A DNA stretch of 64,000 bases, taken from Micromonospora sp. AMSO31t (GTDB lineage: Bacteria > Actinomycetota > Actinomycetes > Mycobacteriales > Micromonosporaceae). Below the pieces are notes generated by a model. The model had not been told where the DNA came from. It saw only the letters and a program-made list of their open reading frames with translations, and made no database searches. Location: contig NZ_WBKT01000001.1 in the NCBI RefSeq assembly GCF_008868175.1, forward strand, positions 1-64,000, written 5' to 3'. Below, piece by piece: positions 25,339 to 35,862 of the stretch (the stretch's first letter is position 1; each line of letters begins with the position of its first letter). The position numbers and the translations under genes are program-made.

Positions 25339-27030
25339 ATGCCCCGCCCACCGTCCCGCGTCGGTCGGCTGTCCGCGCTGCTCGCCCTCGCCCTGGGACT
25401 GATCGTGGCCCCGGCGCCGGCCCGGGCCGCCGACCCCGCAGGGTTGACCAACCAGCCGTACGAGAACCGGTCCGTCCAGGTCACCGCCGGCGAGTTCGTG
25501 AACGTGTACGACCCCAGCGTCGGCGAGGACGAGCGCTGGTACTACAACGACCACACGATGGTGCGTGACCGCGCGACGGGCCTGTGGCACGTCTTCGCGA
25601 TCACCCACGCCGAGCCGGCCAACCCATTGGACGAGAAGTTCTTCGGCCATGCCACGGCGCCGTCACCCCGGGGCCCCTGGACGAAGCAGCCGTTCGCCCT
25701 GGAGGCCGACCCGAGCGCGGGGGAGACGCACATCTGGGCGCCGTACGTGCTGTTCCACGGCGGCACCTACTACATGTTCTATGCGGGCGGCACCGCCGAC
25801 CACGAGGCGTACCGGATGCACCTCGCCACGTCCAAGGACCTGACGACCTGGACGCGGCATCCGGGCAACCCGCTGTTCACCGACGGCTTCGACGGCCGGG
25901 ACCCGATGGTGACCCGGGTCGGCAACCAGTGGGTCATGTACTACACCGCCAACAGCACCCCGGCCGGTGGCCACCACATCGTCGCCTACCGCACGAGCCG
26001 TGACCTCGTGCACTGGAGCGACCGGCGGACGGCCTTCGAGCACCCGGCCACCGGCACCTTCGGCGGGCCGACCGAGTCGCCGTTCGTGGTGCACCGCGGC
26101 GGCTCGTGGTATCTCTTCGTCTGCTGTGAGAGCGGCTACCAGGACACCCGCGTGTACCGCAGCGAGGACCCCTTCCACTTCACCGTCGACCAGCTCGCCG
26201 GCCGGATCGAGGCGCACGCCGCCGAGGTGGTCAAGGACGACTCCGGCACCGGCCAGTGGTACGTCACGGGCGCCGGCTGGGGTCAGAGCGGGCTCTGGTT
26301 GGCGCCGCTGAACTGGCGTACGCCGGTGGTGACGACGGGCCGGCTCGTCAGCACGCCCTACTACCGGGCCGTCGTGCAGACCGCGCCCGAGTCCCGGCTG
26401 GTCTCCTACGAGGCCGACCCGACCGGCCGAGGGGCGTACCGGTCCCTGACGGACTCGTCATTCCGCTCCACGGCGCCCTACCTCGCGGTCGGCACCTTCG
26501 GCCCCACCGACACGGCGGGGGCCGCCCGGAACGTGACGGTGTCGCCCGACGGCACGGGCGTGCTCCTGGCCGGCATCCCGCTCGGCGACGAGCCGGTGAC
26601 CGTCGACTGGCGCTTCCGGTTCGCACGGACCACGGTGGACATCGACCTCGCCTGGCACGTGACCGGCCCGACCAGCGCGCCGGTCTGGGAGGCGGCCTGG
26701 AACATCGACTCGGCCCTGCCCCGGCTCGCGGACCCGGCCGGCGCCGATCGCGACGGGGACGCGGCGGGCTTCACCCCGTGGGCGCTCGCCACGGACGACA
26801 CGACCACGCTGGCGGTCGCGTACCGGGACGGGTCGGCCTGGAGCGAGGACAACCGCTGGTTCAACCGGCCGAGCGGCTCGGTCGCGTGGCAGCCCCTGTG
26901 GCAGCCAGGCGGGCGGTCACTGCCGGTGGGCGACCTCGCCGGCGGCACGTGGCGCATCGGCGTGAGCGGTGCGCCTGCCGACACCGGGTTCGCCGAGGCC
27001 CTGGCGGCCTCGCTCAACGGCGCGGCGTAG
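25339..27030 (+). CDS. Secreted five-bladed beta-propeller glycoside hydrolase (GH43/GH32-like)
   Basis: The protein has 563 residues. A signal peptide (~1-31, ending PARAA) is followed by a propeller domain at ~35-340. All three acidic positions of the clan are visible: Asp71 (YYNDHTMV, nucleophile or base), Asp188 (GRDPMV, the RDP-type stabiliser) and Glu246 (GPTESPFVV, general acid). The C-terminal ~220 residues form a beta-rich domain resembling the GH32 C-terminal sandwich. Fructosidases, fructanases and arabinofuranosidases all use this fold, so substrate is not fixed by sequence. Its position as the last gene of the GH172/ABC operon suggests it attacks the same polymer. A ribosome site (GGAGG) precedes ATG 25339. 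Confidence 0.75.
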   Translation: MPRPPSRVGRLSALLALALGLIVAPAPARAADPAGLTNQPYENRSVQVTAGEFVNVYDPSVGEDERWYYNDHTMVRDRATGLWHVFAITHAEPANPLDEKFFGHATAPSPRGPWTKQPFALEADPSAGETHIWAPYVLFHGGTYYMFYAGGTADHEAYRMHLATSKDLTTWTRHPGNPLFTDGFDGRDPMVTRVGNQWVMYYTANSTPAGGHHIVAYRTSRDLVHWSDRRTAFEHPATGTFGGPTESPFVVHRGGSWYLFVCCESGYQDTRVYRSEDPFHFTVDQLAGRIEAHAAEVVKDDSGTGQWYVTGAGWGQSGLWLAPLNWRTPVVTTGRLVSTPYYRAVVQTAPESRLVSYEADPTGRGAYRSLTDSSFRSTAPYLAVGTFGPTDTAGAARNVTVSPDGTGVLLAGIPLGDEPVTVDWRFRFARTTVDIDLAWHVTGPTSAPVWEAAWNIDSALPRLADPAGADRDGDAAGFTPWALATDDTTTLAVAYRDGSAWSEDNRWFNRPSGSVAWQPLWQPGGRSLPVGDLAGGTWRIGVSGAPADTGFAEALAASLNGAA

Positions 27031-27092
27031 CCTCCGGCCACGTCTCGTGGCCGAGGTGCCCGGTCCTCCCGGTCCGGCTGCCCCGGCTACGA

Positions 27093-27302
27093 GACGGGGT
27101 TGAGCCCGAGGGCGCCGCGCGCCACTTCAACGGCCGGCGACCGCACGACCGCCACCTCATCATCGATCCACACGTGCCGGCCGGGATGGGCCGCATCGAA
27201 CTCCTCGACATTCCCGGCCGCTGGGGCACCATCGACGCACTGGGCCGCAGCCGGGACGCCGTGGGGCTGGAGAAGACCATGGCCCGCGGCGCGGAGCCGT
27301 GA
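27093..27302 (+). pseudogene. Possible relic: C-terminal end of a glycogen-debranching-type protein
   Basis: The plus-strand frame ending at TGA 27300-27302 reads RHFNGRRPHDRHLIIDPHVP, then AGMGRIELLDIPGRWG and TIDALGRSRD. The pattern of alternating hydrophobics and P-x-x-P-x-G-x-x-R-I-E-L resembles the very C-terminus of amylo-alpha-1,6-glucosidase-type proteins. There is no start codon context or upstream domain, since the GH gene ends only 60 bp before. I treat it as a truncated leftover; the family assignment is weak. Confidence 0.3.
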
Positions 27303-27340
27303 GCCTCGCCTCTGACCGCCCGAGACGTGGCTGCGCGTGG

Positions 27341-27835
27341 CTATTGTGCGGCGCGCCGATGCGCGGCGCGTTCGTGCAGGAGCCGCATCTCCTCGTCGAG
27401 TGGAGCGACCGGGCCGGAAACCGGGAGAGCGGGCGCGACGGCGGTGACGGGAAGCACGGCCACCGGCCCGGCCGGCAGGCCCCACTCCGCTCGCCAGGTG
27501 GCGAGCTGCGAGCTCGATGCGGCGTAGACGATGCGGCCGAGTCCCACCCAGGCATGGGCGGCCGCGCACATCGGGCAGTGCTCGCCTGAGGTGTAGACGG
27601 TCGCGGTCGCTCGCGTCGCCGGTGGCAGGTGTGCGGCCGCCCACTGCGCCAGGGCGAGCTCAGGATGCGCCGTGGGGTCCGCCGAGGACGTCTCCCGGTT
27701 CCGGGCCTCCGCCAGCACGTCTCCGCCCGGGCCGACCAGGACCGACCCGAACGGGTCGTCGCCCGCTGCCAGTGCTTCTGCGGCCAGCGCTACGCAACGC
27801 CGGAGATGCGTGATGTCCTGTCGGTCGGTCGTCAT
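27341..27835 (-). CDS. Nucleoside deaminase (cytidine/guanine deaminase fold)
   Basis: The 164-residue protein has both zinc motifs of the CDA fold. The His-x-Glu is in DPTAHPELALAQW, with the catalytic Glu as proton shuttle. PCxxC is represented by SGEHCPMCAAAHAWVGLGRI (Cys-x-x-Cys). The opening ALAAGDDPFGSVLVGPGGDV matches guanine deaminase/tRNA-adenosine deaminase relatives. It most likely deaminates a free base or nucleoside. It faces the sugar operon end and is divergent from malate synthase, with no operon partner. ATG 27833-27835 was chosen as the first residue of conserved sequence. Confidence 0.82.
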   Translation of the reverse strand: MTTDRQDITHLRRCVALAAEALAAGDDPFGSVLVGPGGDVLAEARNRETSSADPTAHPELALAQWAAAHLPPATRATATVYTSGEHCPMCAAAHAWVGLGRIVYAASSSQLATWRAEWGLPAGPVAVLPVTAVAPALPVSGPVAPLDEEMRLLHERAAHRRAAQ

Positions 27836-28084
27836 GGCCGGCTCTCCTTCCGAAGGGTGCGAGCACCGCCAGCTTCGCAGACCCGGCGAGCGCCTCGAGA
27901 GGGTGGCTGGCGGTGGCCGCCGCCCCGACCGTTCGCCGCAGGTCAGGCACCGCTCGCCGCAGTGGATCGACCGTTCCCGGCCACTGTGCCGTCGCTCAGC
28001 TCGCGGCCATGACCAGCGAGAACTACAGTCGGCTGGAGCACCACCGGATAGATCGCGACAGATATCACGGTGAGGAGCGAGTCG

Positions 28085-29668
<1,584 letters not shown>

Positions 29669-29697
29669 CCGACGACCGACGCGACGTGGAGGTGGCC

Positions 29698-31170
29698 ATG
29701 AGCAGGACCACGACGGACCTCGACGCTCTCGCCGCCGCCCTGCGGGCCGCCATCGGCGCAGACCGGGTGATCACCGACCGGCAGCAGCTGCGCACCTACG
29801 AGTGCGACGGGCTCGCCCAGTACAAGGTGATCCCCGCGCTGGTGGCGCTCCCGGCGGACGCGGAACAGTGCGCCGCCGTCGTGCGGGCCTGCGTCGCCGC
29901 GGGTACGCCGTTCGTGGCCCGCGGCTCCGGCACCGGGCTCTCCGGCGGCGCCCTGCCCCGCGCCGACGGCGTCCTCGTGGTCGCCTCGCAGATGCGGGAC
30001 ATCCTGGAGATCGCGCCGGACGACGAGCGGGCGGTGGTGCAGCCCGGCGTGATCAACCTGGCGATCACCCGGGCCGCCGCCCCGTACGGCTACTACTACG
30101 CGCCGGACCCGTCCAGCCAGCAGATCTGCTCCATCGGCGGGAACGTGGCGGAGAACTCGGGCGGCGCCCACTGCCTGAAGTACGGCTTCACCACCAACCA
30201 CGTCCTCGGCGTCGAGCTGGTCGCCCCCGACGGCGACCGGGTACGCCTCGGCGGCCGCGCCCCCGACGCCCCCGGCTACGACCTGCTCGGCGCGTTCGTC
30301 GGCTCGGAGGGCACCCTCGGCATCGCCACCGAGGTGACCGTCCGGCTGACCCGGCTGCCCGAGTCGGTGCGCACCCTGCTCGCCGCGTTCGAGACGACCG
30401 ATCAGGCCGGTGCGGCGACCTCGGCGATCATCGCGGCCGGGGTGGTGCCGGCGGCGGTGGAGATGATGGACGCCCTGGCCATCGAGGCGGCCGAGGCGGC
30501 GGTGCACTGCGGCTACCCGCCCGGTGCCGGGGCCGTGCTGATCGTCGAGCTGGACGGGCCGGAACCGGAGGTCGCCGCCCAGTTCGCGCAGGTGGAGAGC
30601 CTGTGCCGGGAGAACCGGGCGTTCGAGATCCGGATCGCCGCCGACGACGCCGAGCGGGCGCTGTTCTGGAAGGGGCGCAAGTCCGCGTTCGCCGCCGTGG
30701 GGCGGATCAGCCCGGACTACATCGTCCAGGACGGGGTGATCCCGCGGACCGCCCTGTCGGAGGTGCTGCGCCGCATCGGCGAGCTCTCCGCCGAGCGCGG
30801 CATCCGGGTGGCGAACGTCTTCCACGCCGGCGACGGCAACCTGCACCCGCTGGTCCTCTTCGACGCCGCCGTCGACGGCGAGACCGTCCGCGCCGAGGAG
30901 GTCTCCGGCGCGATCCTCGACCTCTGCGTCACCCACGGTGGCTCGATCACCGGTGAGCACGGCGTGGGCATGGACAAGGCGAAGTACATGCCCCGCATGT
31001 TCACCGACGACGACCTGGACACGATGCAGCTGCTGCGCTGCGCGTTCGACCCGGACGGGCTGGCCAACCCCGGCAAGGTCTTCCCGACGCCCCGCCTCTG
31101 CGGCGAGGTGCCGGGCCGGCGCAAGGGGGTCCACCCGGCGCAGGAGGCCGGCCTGGCGGAGGCGTTCTGA
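29698..31170 (+). CDS. glcD: Glycolate oxidase, FAD subunit GlcD
   Basis: The protein has 490 residues. The FAD-binding PCMH domain (~45-225) shows FVARGSGTGLSGGALPRADG, APYGYYYAPDPSSQQICSIG and GGNVAENSGGAHCLKYGFTT. The C-terminal FAD-oxidase domain carries VANVFHAGDGNLHPLVLFDA and THGGSITGEHGVGMDKAKYM, the His-rich substrate/FAD site of GlcD and D-lactate dehydrogenases. The enzyme oxidises glycolate (or D-lactate) to the keto acid. ATG 29698 was picked because GGAGG stands 5 bp before it. It lies 30 bp after malate synthase and its stop overlaps the glcE start (TGATG). Confidence 0.9.
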   Translation: MSRTTTDLDALAAALRAAIGADRVITDRQQLRTYECDGLAQYKVIPALVALPADAEQCAAVVRACVAAGTPFVARGSGTGLSGGALPRADGVLVVASQMRDILEIAPDDERAVVQPGVINLAITRAAAPYGYYYAPDPSSQQICSIGGNVAENSGGAHCLKYGFTTNHVLGVELVAPDGDRVRLGGRAPDAPGYDLLGAFVGSEGTLGIATEVTVRLTRLPESVRTLLAAFETTDQAGAATSAIIAAGVVPAAVEMMDALAIEAAEAAVHCGYPPGAGAVLIVELDGPEPEVAAQFAQVESLCRENRAFEIRIAADDAERALFWKGRKSAFAAVGRISPDYIVQDGVIPRTALSEVLRRIGELSAERGIRVANVFHAGDGNLHPLVLFDAAVDGETVRAEEVSGAILDLCVTHGGSITGEHGVGMDKAKYMPRMFTDDDLDTMQLLRCAFDPDGLANPGKVFPTPRLCGEVPGRRKGVHPAQEAGLAEAF

Positions 31171-32417
31171 TGCCCGCCGACCGGACCCTCGACCAGCTCC
31201 GCGCCGCCGCCGAGGTCGTCCGCGCCGCCGGCGAGCACGACACCGTCGCCGGGGTGGCGGCCCGCTACGTCGCCGCGCCCCGGGACACCGGCCAGGCCGC
31301 CTCCCTGCTGCGTGCGGCAGCCGCACTCGACCTGGCCGTCACGTTCCGCGGCGGCGGCACCAGGCAGGACTGGGGGAGTCCACCCCGTCGACTCGACCTG
31401 ATCCTCGACACCACCGCCCTGACCGGAGTGGTCGAGCACGCCGCCGGCGACCTGATCACCGTGGTCCGGGCCGGCACCCGCCTCGACGAGCTGCCAGGCA
31501 CCCTGGCCGGCGCCGGGCAGCAGCTCGCCCTCGACGCACCGCTGCCCGGCGGCACCGTCGGCGGCGCCGTCGCCACCAACACCAGCGGACCGCGCCGGAT
31601 GCTCTACGGAACGGTCCGCGACCTGCTCATCGGGGTCACCCTGGTGCGCGCGGACGGGGTGGTGGCGCACGCCGGCGGCAAGGTGGTCAAGAACGTCGCC
31701 GGCTACGACCTGGGCAAGCTGGTCACCGGCGCGTACGGCACGCTGGGGCTGATCACCCAGTGCGCGTTCCGGCTGCACCCGCTGCCCGCCGCCGTGGCCT
31801 ACGTCTCCCGCGCCGTGGACGACCCGGCCGAGGCCGGCCGCCTCGCCGGCACGGTGCGGGCGGCCCAGCTCGTACCCACCGCGCTGGAGGTGGACGCGCC
31901 GGCCGGCGAGCGAGCGACGGTCACCGTGCTGCTTGAGGGCACCCCGGCCGGGGTGACCGCCCGGGCCGCCGCGGCCCGCCGGCTGCTCGGCGCCGACGCC
32001 ACCGCCGCCGACCAGCCGCCCGAAGGCTGGGCACGCTGTCCGTGGCGGGACGGGGACGTCGGCCTGAAGCTGACCGCCGCGCTCTCCGGCGTACCCCGGT
32101 TGCTGAGCGACGCCCGCGCGGCGGCCGACCGGCACGACCTGCCGCTGTCGCTGCGCGGCTCGGCCGGCGTCGGTGTCCTCTACGCCGGCCTGCCCGGCGC
32201 ATCCGACCCGGAGCGGGTCGCCGGCCTGGTGGACGCGCTCCGGACGACGACCGCCGCCGTCGGCGGGCACACGGTGGCGCTCACCGCACCCGCGCCCGTG
32301 CGGGACCGGGTCGACCTGTGGGGACCGGTACCCGGCCTGGAGCTGATGCGCCGGGTCAAGCAGCGCTTTGATCCGGACGCCCGGCTGGCGCCCGGCCGAT
32401 TCGTGGGAGGGATCTGA
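31170..32417 (+). CDS. glcE: Glycolate oxidase, FAD-binding subunit GlcE
   Basis: The protein has 415 residues and the PCMH FAD-binding fold only, as expected for GlcE: LAVTFRGGGTRQDWGSPPRR, GAGQQLALDAPLPGGTVGGA, VATNTSGPRRMLYGTVRDLL, AHAGGKVVKNVAGYDLGKLV and TGAYGTLGLITQCAFRLHPL. It is coupled at both ends, with the start in the glcD stop and its own stop (TGATG) in the glcF start. The C-terminal half is less conserved and ends VKQRFDPDARLAPGRFVGGI, also typical. It forms a membrane-associated complex with GlcD and GlcF. Confidence 0.9.
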   Translation: MPADRTLDQLRAAAEVVRAAGEHDTVAGVAARYVAAPRDTGQAASLLRAAAALDLAVTFRGGGTRQDWGSPPRRLDLILDTTALTGVVEHAAGDLITVVRAGTRLDELPGTLAGAGQQLALDAPLPGGTVGGAVATNTSGPRRMLYGTVRDLLIGVTLVRADGVVAHAGGKVVKNVAGYDLGKLVTGAYGTLGLITQCAFRLHPLPAAVAYVSRAVDDPAEAGRLAGTVRAAQLVPTALEVDAPAGERATVTVLLEGTPAGVTARAAAARRLLGADATAADQPPEGWARCPWRDGDVGLKLTAALSGVPRLLSDARAAADRHDLPLSLRGSAGVGVLYAGLPGASDPERVAGLVDALRTTTAAVGGHTVALTAPAPVRDRVDLWGPVPGLELMRRVKQRFDPDARLAPGRFVGGI

Positions 32418-33838
32418 TGAGCATCCCCCAGCAGCCCGGCCCGACCCCGGTCACCTCACCCGGCGGGAGCCGGCCGGCCAGCGGTCCCCGGGACGTGCTC
32501 GGCGCGGCCGCCCAGCCGCCCGGCGCCGGCGCCTTCGACGAGCACCACCCGCCGTCCGCCGAGCTGGTCGGCGACTGCGTGCACTGCGGCTTCTGCCTGC
32601 CCACCTGCCCGACCTACGTGCTCTGGGGCGAGGAGATGGACTCGCCGCGCGGACGGATCTACCTGATGAAGCAGGGGTTGGAGGGCGAGCCGCTTACCGA
32701 CTCCATGGTGACCCACTTCGACCGCTGCCTCGGCTGCATGTCCTGCGTCACCGCCTGCCCCTCCGGCGTCCAGTACGACCGGCTCATCGGGGCCACCCGC
32801 CAGCAGGTCGAACGCCGGCACAGTCGCGGCCCTCGGGACCGGGCGCTGCGGGCGGCGATCTTCGCGCTCTTCCCGTACCGCAAGCGGCTGCGGCTGCTGC
32901 GCGGGCCACTGCGGGCCTACCAGGCCACCGGCCTGCCCCGGCTGATCCGTCGCAGCGGGCTGCTGCGCCGGCTGGCACCCACCCTGGCGGCGGTGGAGTC
33001 GCTGGCCCCCCGGCTGGGCCGGGCCGCCCGCCCGCCGCAACGGGTGGCCGCCGTCGGCACCCGGCGGGCCGTGGTCGGCATGCTCACCGGCTGCGTGCAG
33101 GGCGCCTTCTTTCCCGAGGTGAACGCCGCCACCGCCCGAGTGCTCGCCGCCGAGGGCTGCGAGGTGGTGATCCTGCCCGACCGGCAGGGCTGCTGCGGGG
33201 CGCTGAGCGTGCACAACGGACGGGAGGAGGAGGCGCGCCGCTTCGCCCGCCGCATGCTGGACACGTTCGCCGCCGCCGGCATCGACTATTTCGTCGTCAA
33301 CGCGGCCGGCTGCGGCTCCACCCTCAAGGAGTACGGGGACCTGCTGCGCGACGACCCCCGGTACGCGGCGCTCGCCGCCGACTTCGCCGGCAAGGTCCGC
33401 GACCTCTCCGAGGTGCTCGTCGAGCTCGGCCCGGTCGCCACCCGGCACCCGCTGCCGGTGACGGTCGCCTACCACGACGCCTGCCACCTGGCCCACGCCC
33501 AGGGCGTCCGCGCGCAACCCCGGCGGCTGCTGCGCGACATCCCCGCCCTGGAGCTGCGGGAGATCGCCGATCCGGAGATGTGCTGCGGCTCGGCGGGCAT
33601 CTGGAACATCCTCCAACCCGGGCCGGCCGCCGAACTCGGCGACCGCAAGGCCCGCACCGTACTGGCCACCGGGGCGCGGCTGCTCGTCACCGCCAACCCC
33701 GGCTGCCTCATGCAGGTCGCCGCCTCGGTGACCCGCGCCGGCGGCGACATCGCGCTGGCACACACCGCCCAGGTCCTCGACGCCTCGATCCGCGGACGAG
33801 GGATTGAGGAGCTGCTGCACCACCGATCCCCGTCCTGA
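32417..33838 (+). CDS. glcF: Glycolate oxidase, iron-sulfur subunit GlcF
   Basis: The protein has 473 residues. Two [4Fe-4S] motifs of ferredoxin type lie near the N-terminus: GDCVHCGFCLPTCPTY (~52-67) and CLGCMSCVTACPSG (~106-119). Two CCG domains follow, with the cysteine pairs in DRQGCCGALSVHNG and DPEMCCGSAGIWNI, plus YHDACHLAHAQGVR. It passes electrons from the flavin subunits to the quinone pool. The first 35 residues are Pro/Gly-rich and longer than in most GlcF proteins. Its stop is followed by 56 bp and then the permease gene. Confidence 0.92.
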   Translation: MSIPQQPGPTPVTSPGGSRPASGPRDVLGAAAQPPGAGAFDEHHPPSAELVGDCVHCGFCLPTCPTYVLWGEEMDSPRGRIYLMKQGLEGEPLTDSMVTHFDRCLGCMSCVTACPSGVQYDRLIGATRQQVERRHSRGPRDRALRAAIFALFPYRKRLRLLRGPLRAYQATGLPRLIRRSGLLRRLAPTLAAVESLAPRLGRAARPPQRVAAVGTRRAVVGMLTGCVQGAFFPEVNAATARVLAAEGCEVVILPDRQGCCGALSVHNGREEEARRFARRMLDTFAAAGIDYFVVNAAGCGSTLKEYGDLLRDDPRYAALAADFAGKVRDLSEVLVELGPVATRHPLPVTVAYHDACHLAHAQGVRAQPRRLLRDIPALELREIADPEMCCGSAGIWNILQPGPAAELGDRKARTVLATGARLLVTANPGCLMQVAASVTRAGGDIALAHTAQVLDASIRGRGIEELLHHRSPS

Positions 33839-33894
33839 CGGCGAGATCCACCGTCACCGCTGACCCCCGTCCCCCCACAGCGTCGAGGTGACCC

Positions 33895-35778
33895 ATGTTC
33901 GACCAGTTCACCGTCGTCACCGATCCCGTCGGCGACTCCGTCGCGCTCTCGGCCATCTTCGCGGTCCTACCCCTGCTCACCCTCTTCGTCCTGCTCGGCG
34001 TCCTGAAGGTCAGGGCCTGGCTGGCCGGCGTGATCTCCCTCGTGGTCGCCCTGGTCGTGGCCATCGCCGTCTACGCCATGCCGATCGGGCAGGCCGTGCT
34101 CTCCGCCACCGAGGGCGCCGCCTTCGGCTTCTTCCCGATCCTCTGGATCGTCATCAACGCGATCTGGGTCTACAACCTCACCGTCGAGAGCGGACACTTC
34201 GACGTGCTGCGCCGCTCCTTCGAACGGGTCAGCCCGGACATGCGTATCCAGGCGATCATCATCGCGTTCTGCTTCGGTGCGCTGCTGGAGGCCCTCGCGG
34301 GGTTCGGCACGCCGGTGGCGATCACCGTGGTGATGCTGATGGCGCTCGGGTTCCGCCCCATCCACGCCGCCTCGGTGTCGCTGCTGGCCAACACCGCGCC
34401 GGTGGCCTTCGGCGCGCTCGCCACCCCGATCGTCACGCTGGCCAGCGTCAGCAGTGGCGCCAACCCCGACCCGCGGCTCACCGTCGACACCCTCGGCGCG
34501 ATGGTCGGCCGGCAGACCCCGATCCTCGCGGTGGTCGTACCGCTGATGCTGGTGGCCCTGGTCGACGGGCGGCGCGGCGTCCGCCAGACCTGGCCGGCCG
34601 CGCTGGTCGCCGGGGTGAGCTTCGGCCTGGCGCAGTTCGTCGCGGCGAACTACATCTCGGTGCCGCTGACCGACATCGTCGCCGCGCTGGTCTCGGCCGC
34701 CGCCGTGGTGCTGCTGGTCCGCGTCTGGCGGCCGGTCACCCCCGCCGACCTCGGCCGCGAGCCGGAGGCCGCCGCCGTGCCGGCCGCCCGCGGGGCAGCC
34801 GACGCGGAACTGGCCGGCCCCGGCACGGTCCGCGCCGCCGCGGGCGCCCGCTCCGATACGACCAGCACAGCCGCCCCCGGACTGGGCGGTTCCGGTGGGG
34901 AGACCCCGCCGGGTGATCCGCGCGTCGACGAGACCGCTCCCGCCGGCCGGCACCGCGGCGACCACGACCTGGAGCCGCGGCCCACCGACCAGGTGCGCGC
35001 CGCCACGGCGGGCGGTCGACGGATCGCGGACACCCCGGCCGAGGTCGCCCGGGCGTACGCGCCCTACCTGATCATCATCGCGATCTTCTCCGTCGCCAAC
35101 GTCGGCGCGGTGAAGACGGCCCTGGCGGAGGAGCCGTGGACGGTGAAGTTCCCCTGGCCGGGGCTGGACCTCCTGGGCGGCAACGGCAAGCCGCTGTCCT
35201 CGCTGACGTTCACCTTCAACTGGCTGCCCGCGGCCGGCACCCTGATGATCCTCGCCGGCATCCTGACCGCGCTGGTGCTGCGGGTCTCGGCGGGCCGGGC
35301 GCTGCGCGCCTACGGCCGCACCTACGTCGAGCTGCGCTACGCGATCCTCACGGTGATGGCGGTGCTCGCCCTGGCGTACGTGATGAACCAGTCCGGCCAG
35401 ACCAACACCCTCGGCGCGTTCCTCGCCGCGGCCGGCGGGGCGTTCGTGTTCCTGTCGGCGATCCTCGGCTGGATCGGCGTCGCGGTGACCGGCTCGGACA
35501 CCTCGGCCAACGCCCTGTTCGGCGCGCTGCAGGTGCAGACGGCGGCCCGGGCCGGGCTGGACCCGCTGCTGCTGGCCGCCGCCAACTCGTCCGGCGGAGT
35601 GCTCGGCAAGATGATCAGCCCGCAGAACCTGGCGATCGCCGCCGCCGCTGTCGGCATGGCCGGCCGGGAGGGGGAGATCTTCCGGAAGGTGTTCGGCTGG
35701 AGCCTCGTGCTGCTGCTGTTCATGTGCGTGCTGGTCGCGCTCCAGGGCTCCCCGGTCCTGAGCTGGATGGTGCCCTGA
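33895..35778 (+). CDS. LctP/GlcA-family lactate/glycolate permease
   Basis: The 627-residue protein has about 13 hydrophobic helices and family motifs FGALLEALAGFGTPVAITV, TAPVAFGALATPIVTLASV, TGSDTSANALFGALQVQTAA and NSSGGVLGKMISPQNLAIAA. It moves lactate or glycolate with protons. Being last in a glycolate operon, it most likely imports glycolate. It is ~75-90 residues longer than usual because a hydrophilic Pro/Gly/Arg/Asp-rich segment at ~285-380 (GSGGETPPGDPRVDETAP) is inserted in a cytoplasmic loop. The RBS GAGGTG lies just before ATG 33895. Confidence 0.87.
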   Translation: MFDQFTVVTDPVGDSVALSAIFAVLPLLTLFVLLGVLKVRAWLAGVISLVVALVVAIAVYAMPIGQAVLSATEGAAFGFFPILWIVINAIWVYNLTVESGHFDVLRRSFERVSPDMRIQAIIIAFCFGALLEALAGFGTPVAITVVMLMALGFRPIHAASVSLLANTAPVAFGALATPIVTLASVSSGANPDPRLTVDTLGAMVGRQTPILAVVVPLMLVALVDGRRGVRQTWPAALVAGVSFGLAQFVAANYISVPLTDIVAALVSAAAVVLLVRVWRPVTPADLGREPEAAAVPAARGAADAELAGPGTVRAAAGARSDTTSTAAPGLGGSGGETPPGDPRVDETAPAGRHRGDHDLEPRPTDQVRAATAGGRRIADTPAEVARAYAPYLIIIAIFSVANVGAVKTALAEEPWTVKFPWPGLDLLGGNGKPLSSLTFTFNWLPAAGTLMILAGILTALVLRVSAGRALRAYGRTYVELRYAILTVMAVLALAYVMNQSGQTNTLGAFLAAAGGAFVFLSAILGWIGVAVTGSDTSANALFGALQVQTAARAGLDPLLLAAANSSGGVLGKMISPQNLAIAAAAVGMAGREGEIFRKVFGWSLVLLLFMCVLVALQGSPVLSWMVP

Positions 35779-35792
35779 CCGCAGGCCCGACC

Positions 35793-35825
35793 GCCCGGGC
35801 GCCACGGATCACGTGGCGCCCGGGC
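35793..35825. terminator. Perfect 14-bp hairpin between converging permease and GH genes
   Basis: The arms GCCCGGGCGCCACG and CGTGGCGCCCGGGC flank a 5-nt loop. It sits 14 bp after the permease stop and 37 bp from the stop of the opposing GH gene. It can end transcription from both sides. Confidence 0.75.
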
Positions 35826-35862
35826 TCGTCGCGGCTCCGGCTCGACTGGCTTCTGCTGGGCG

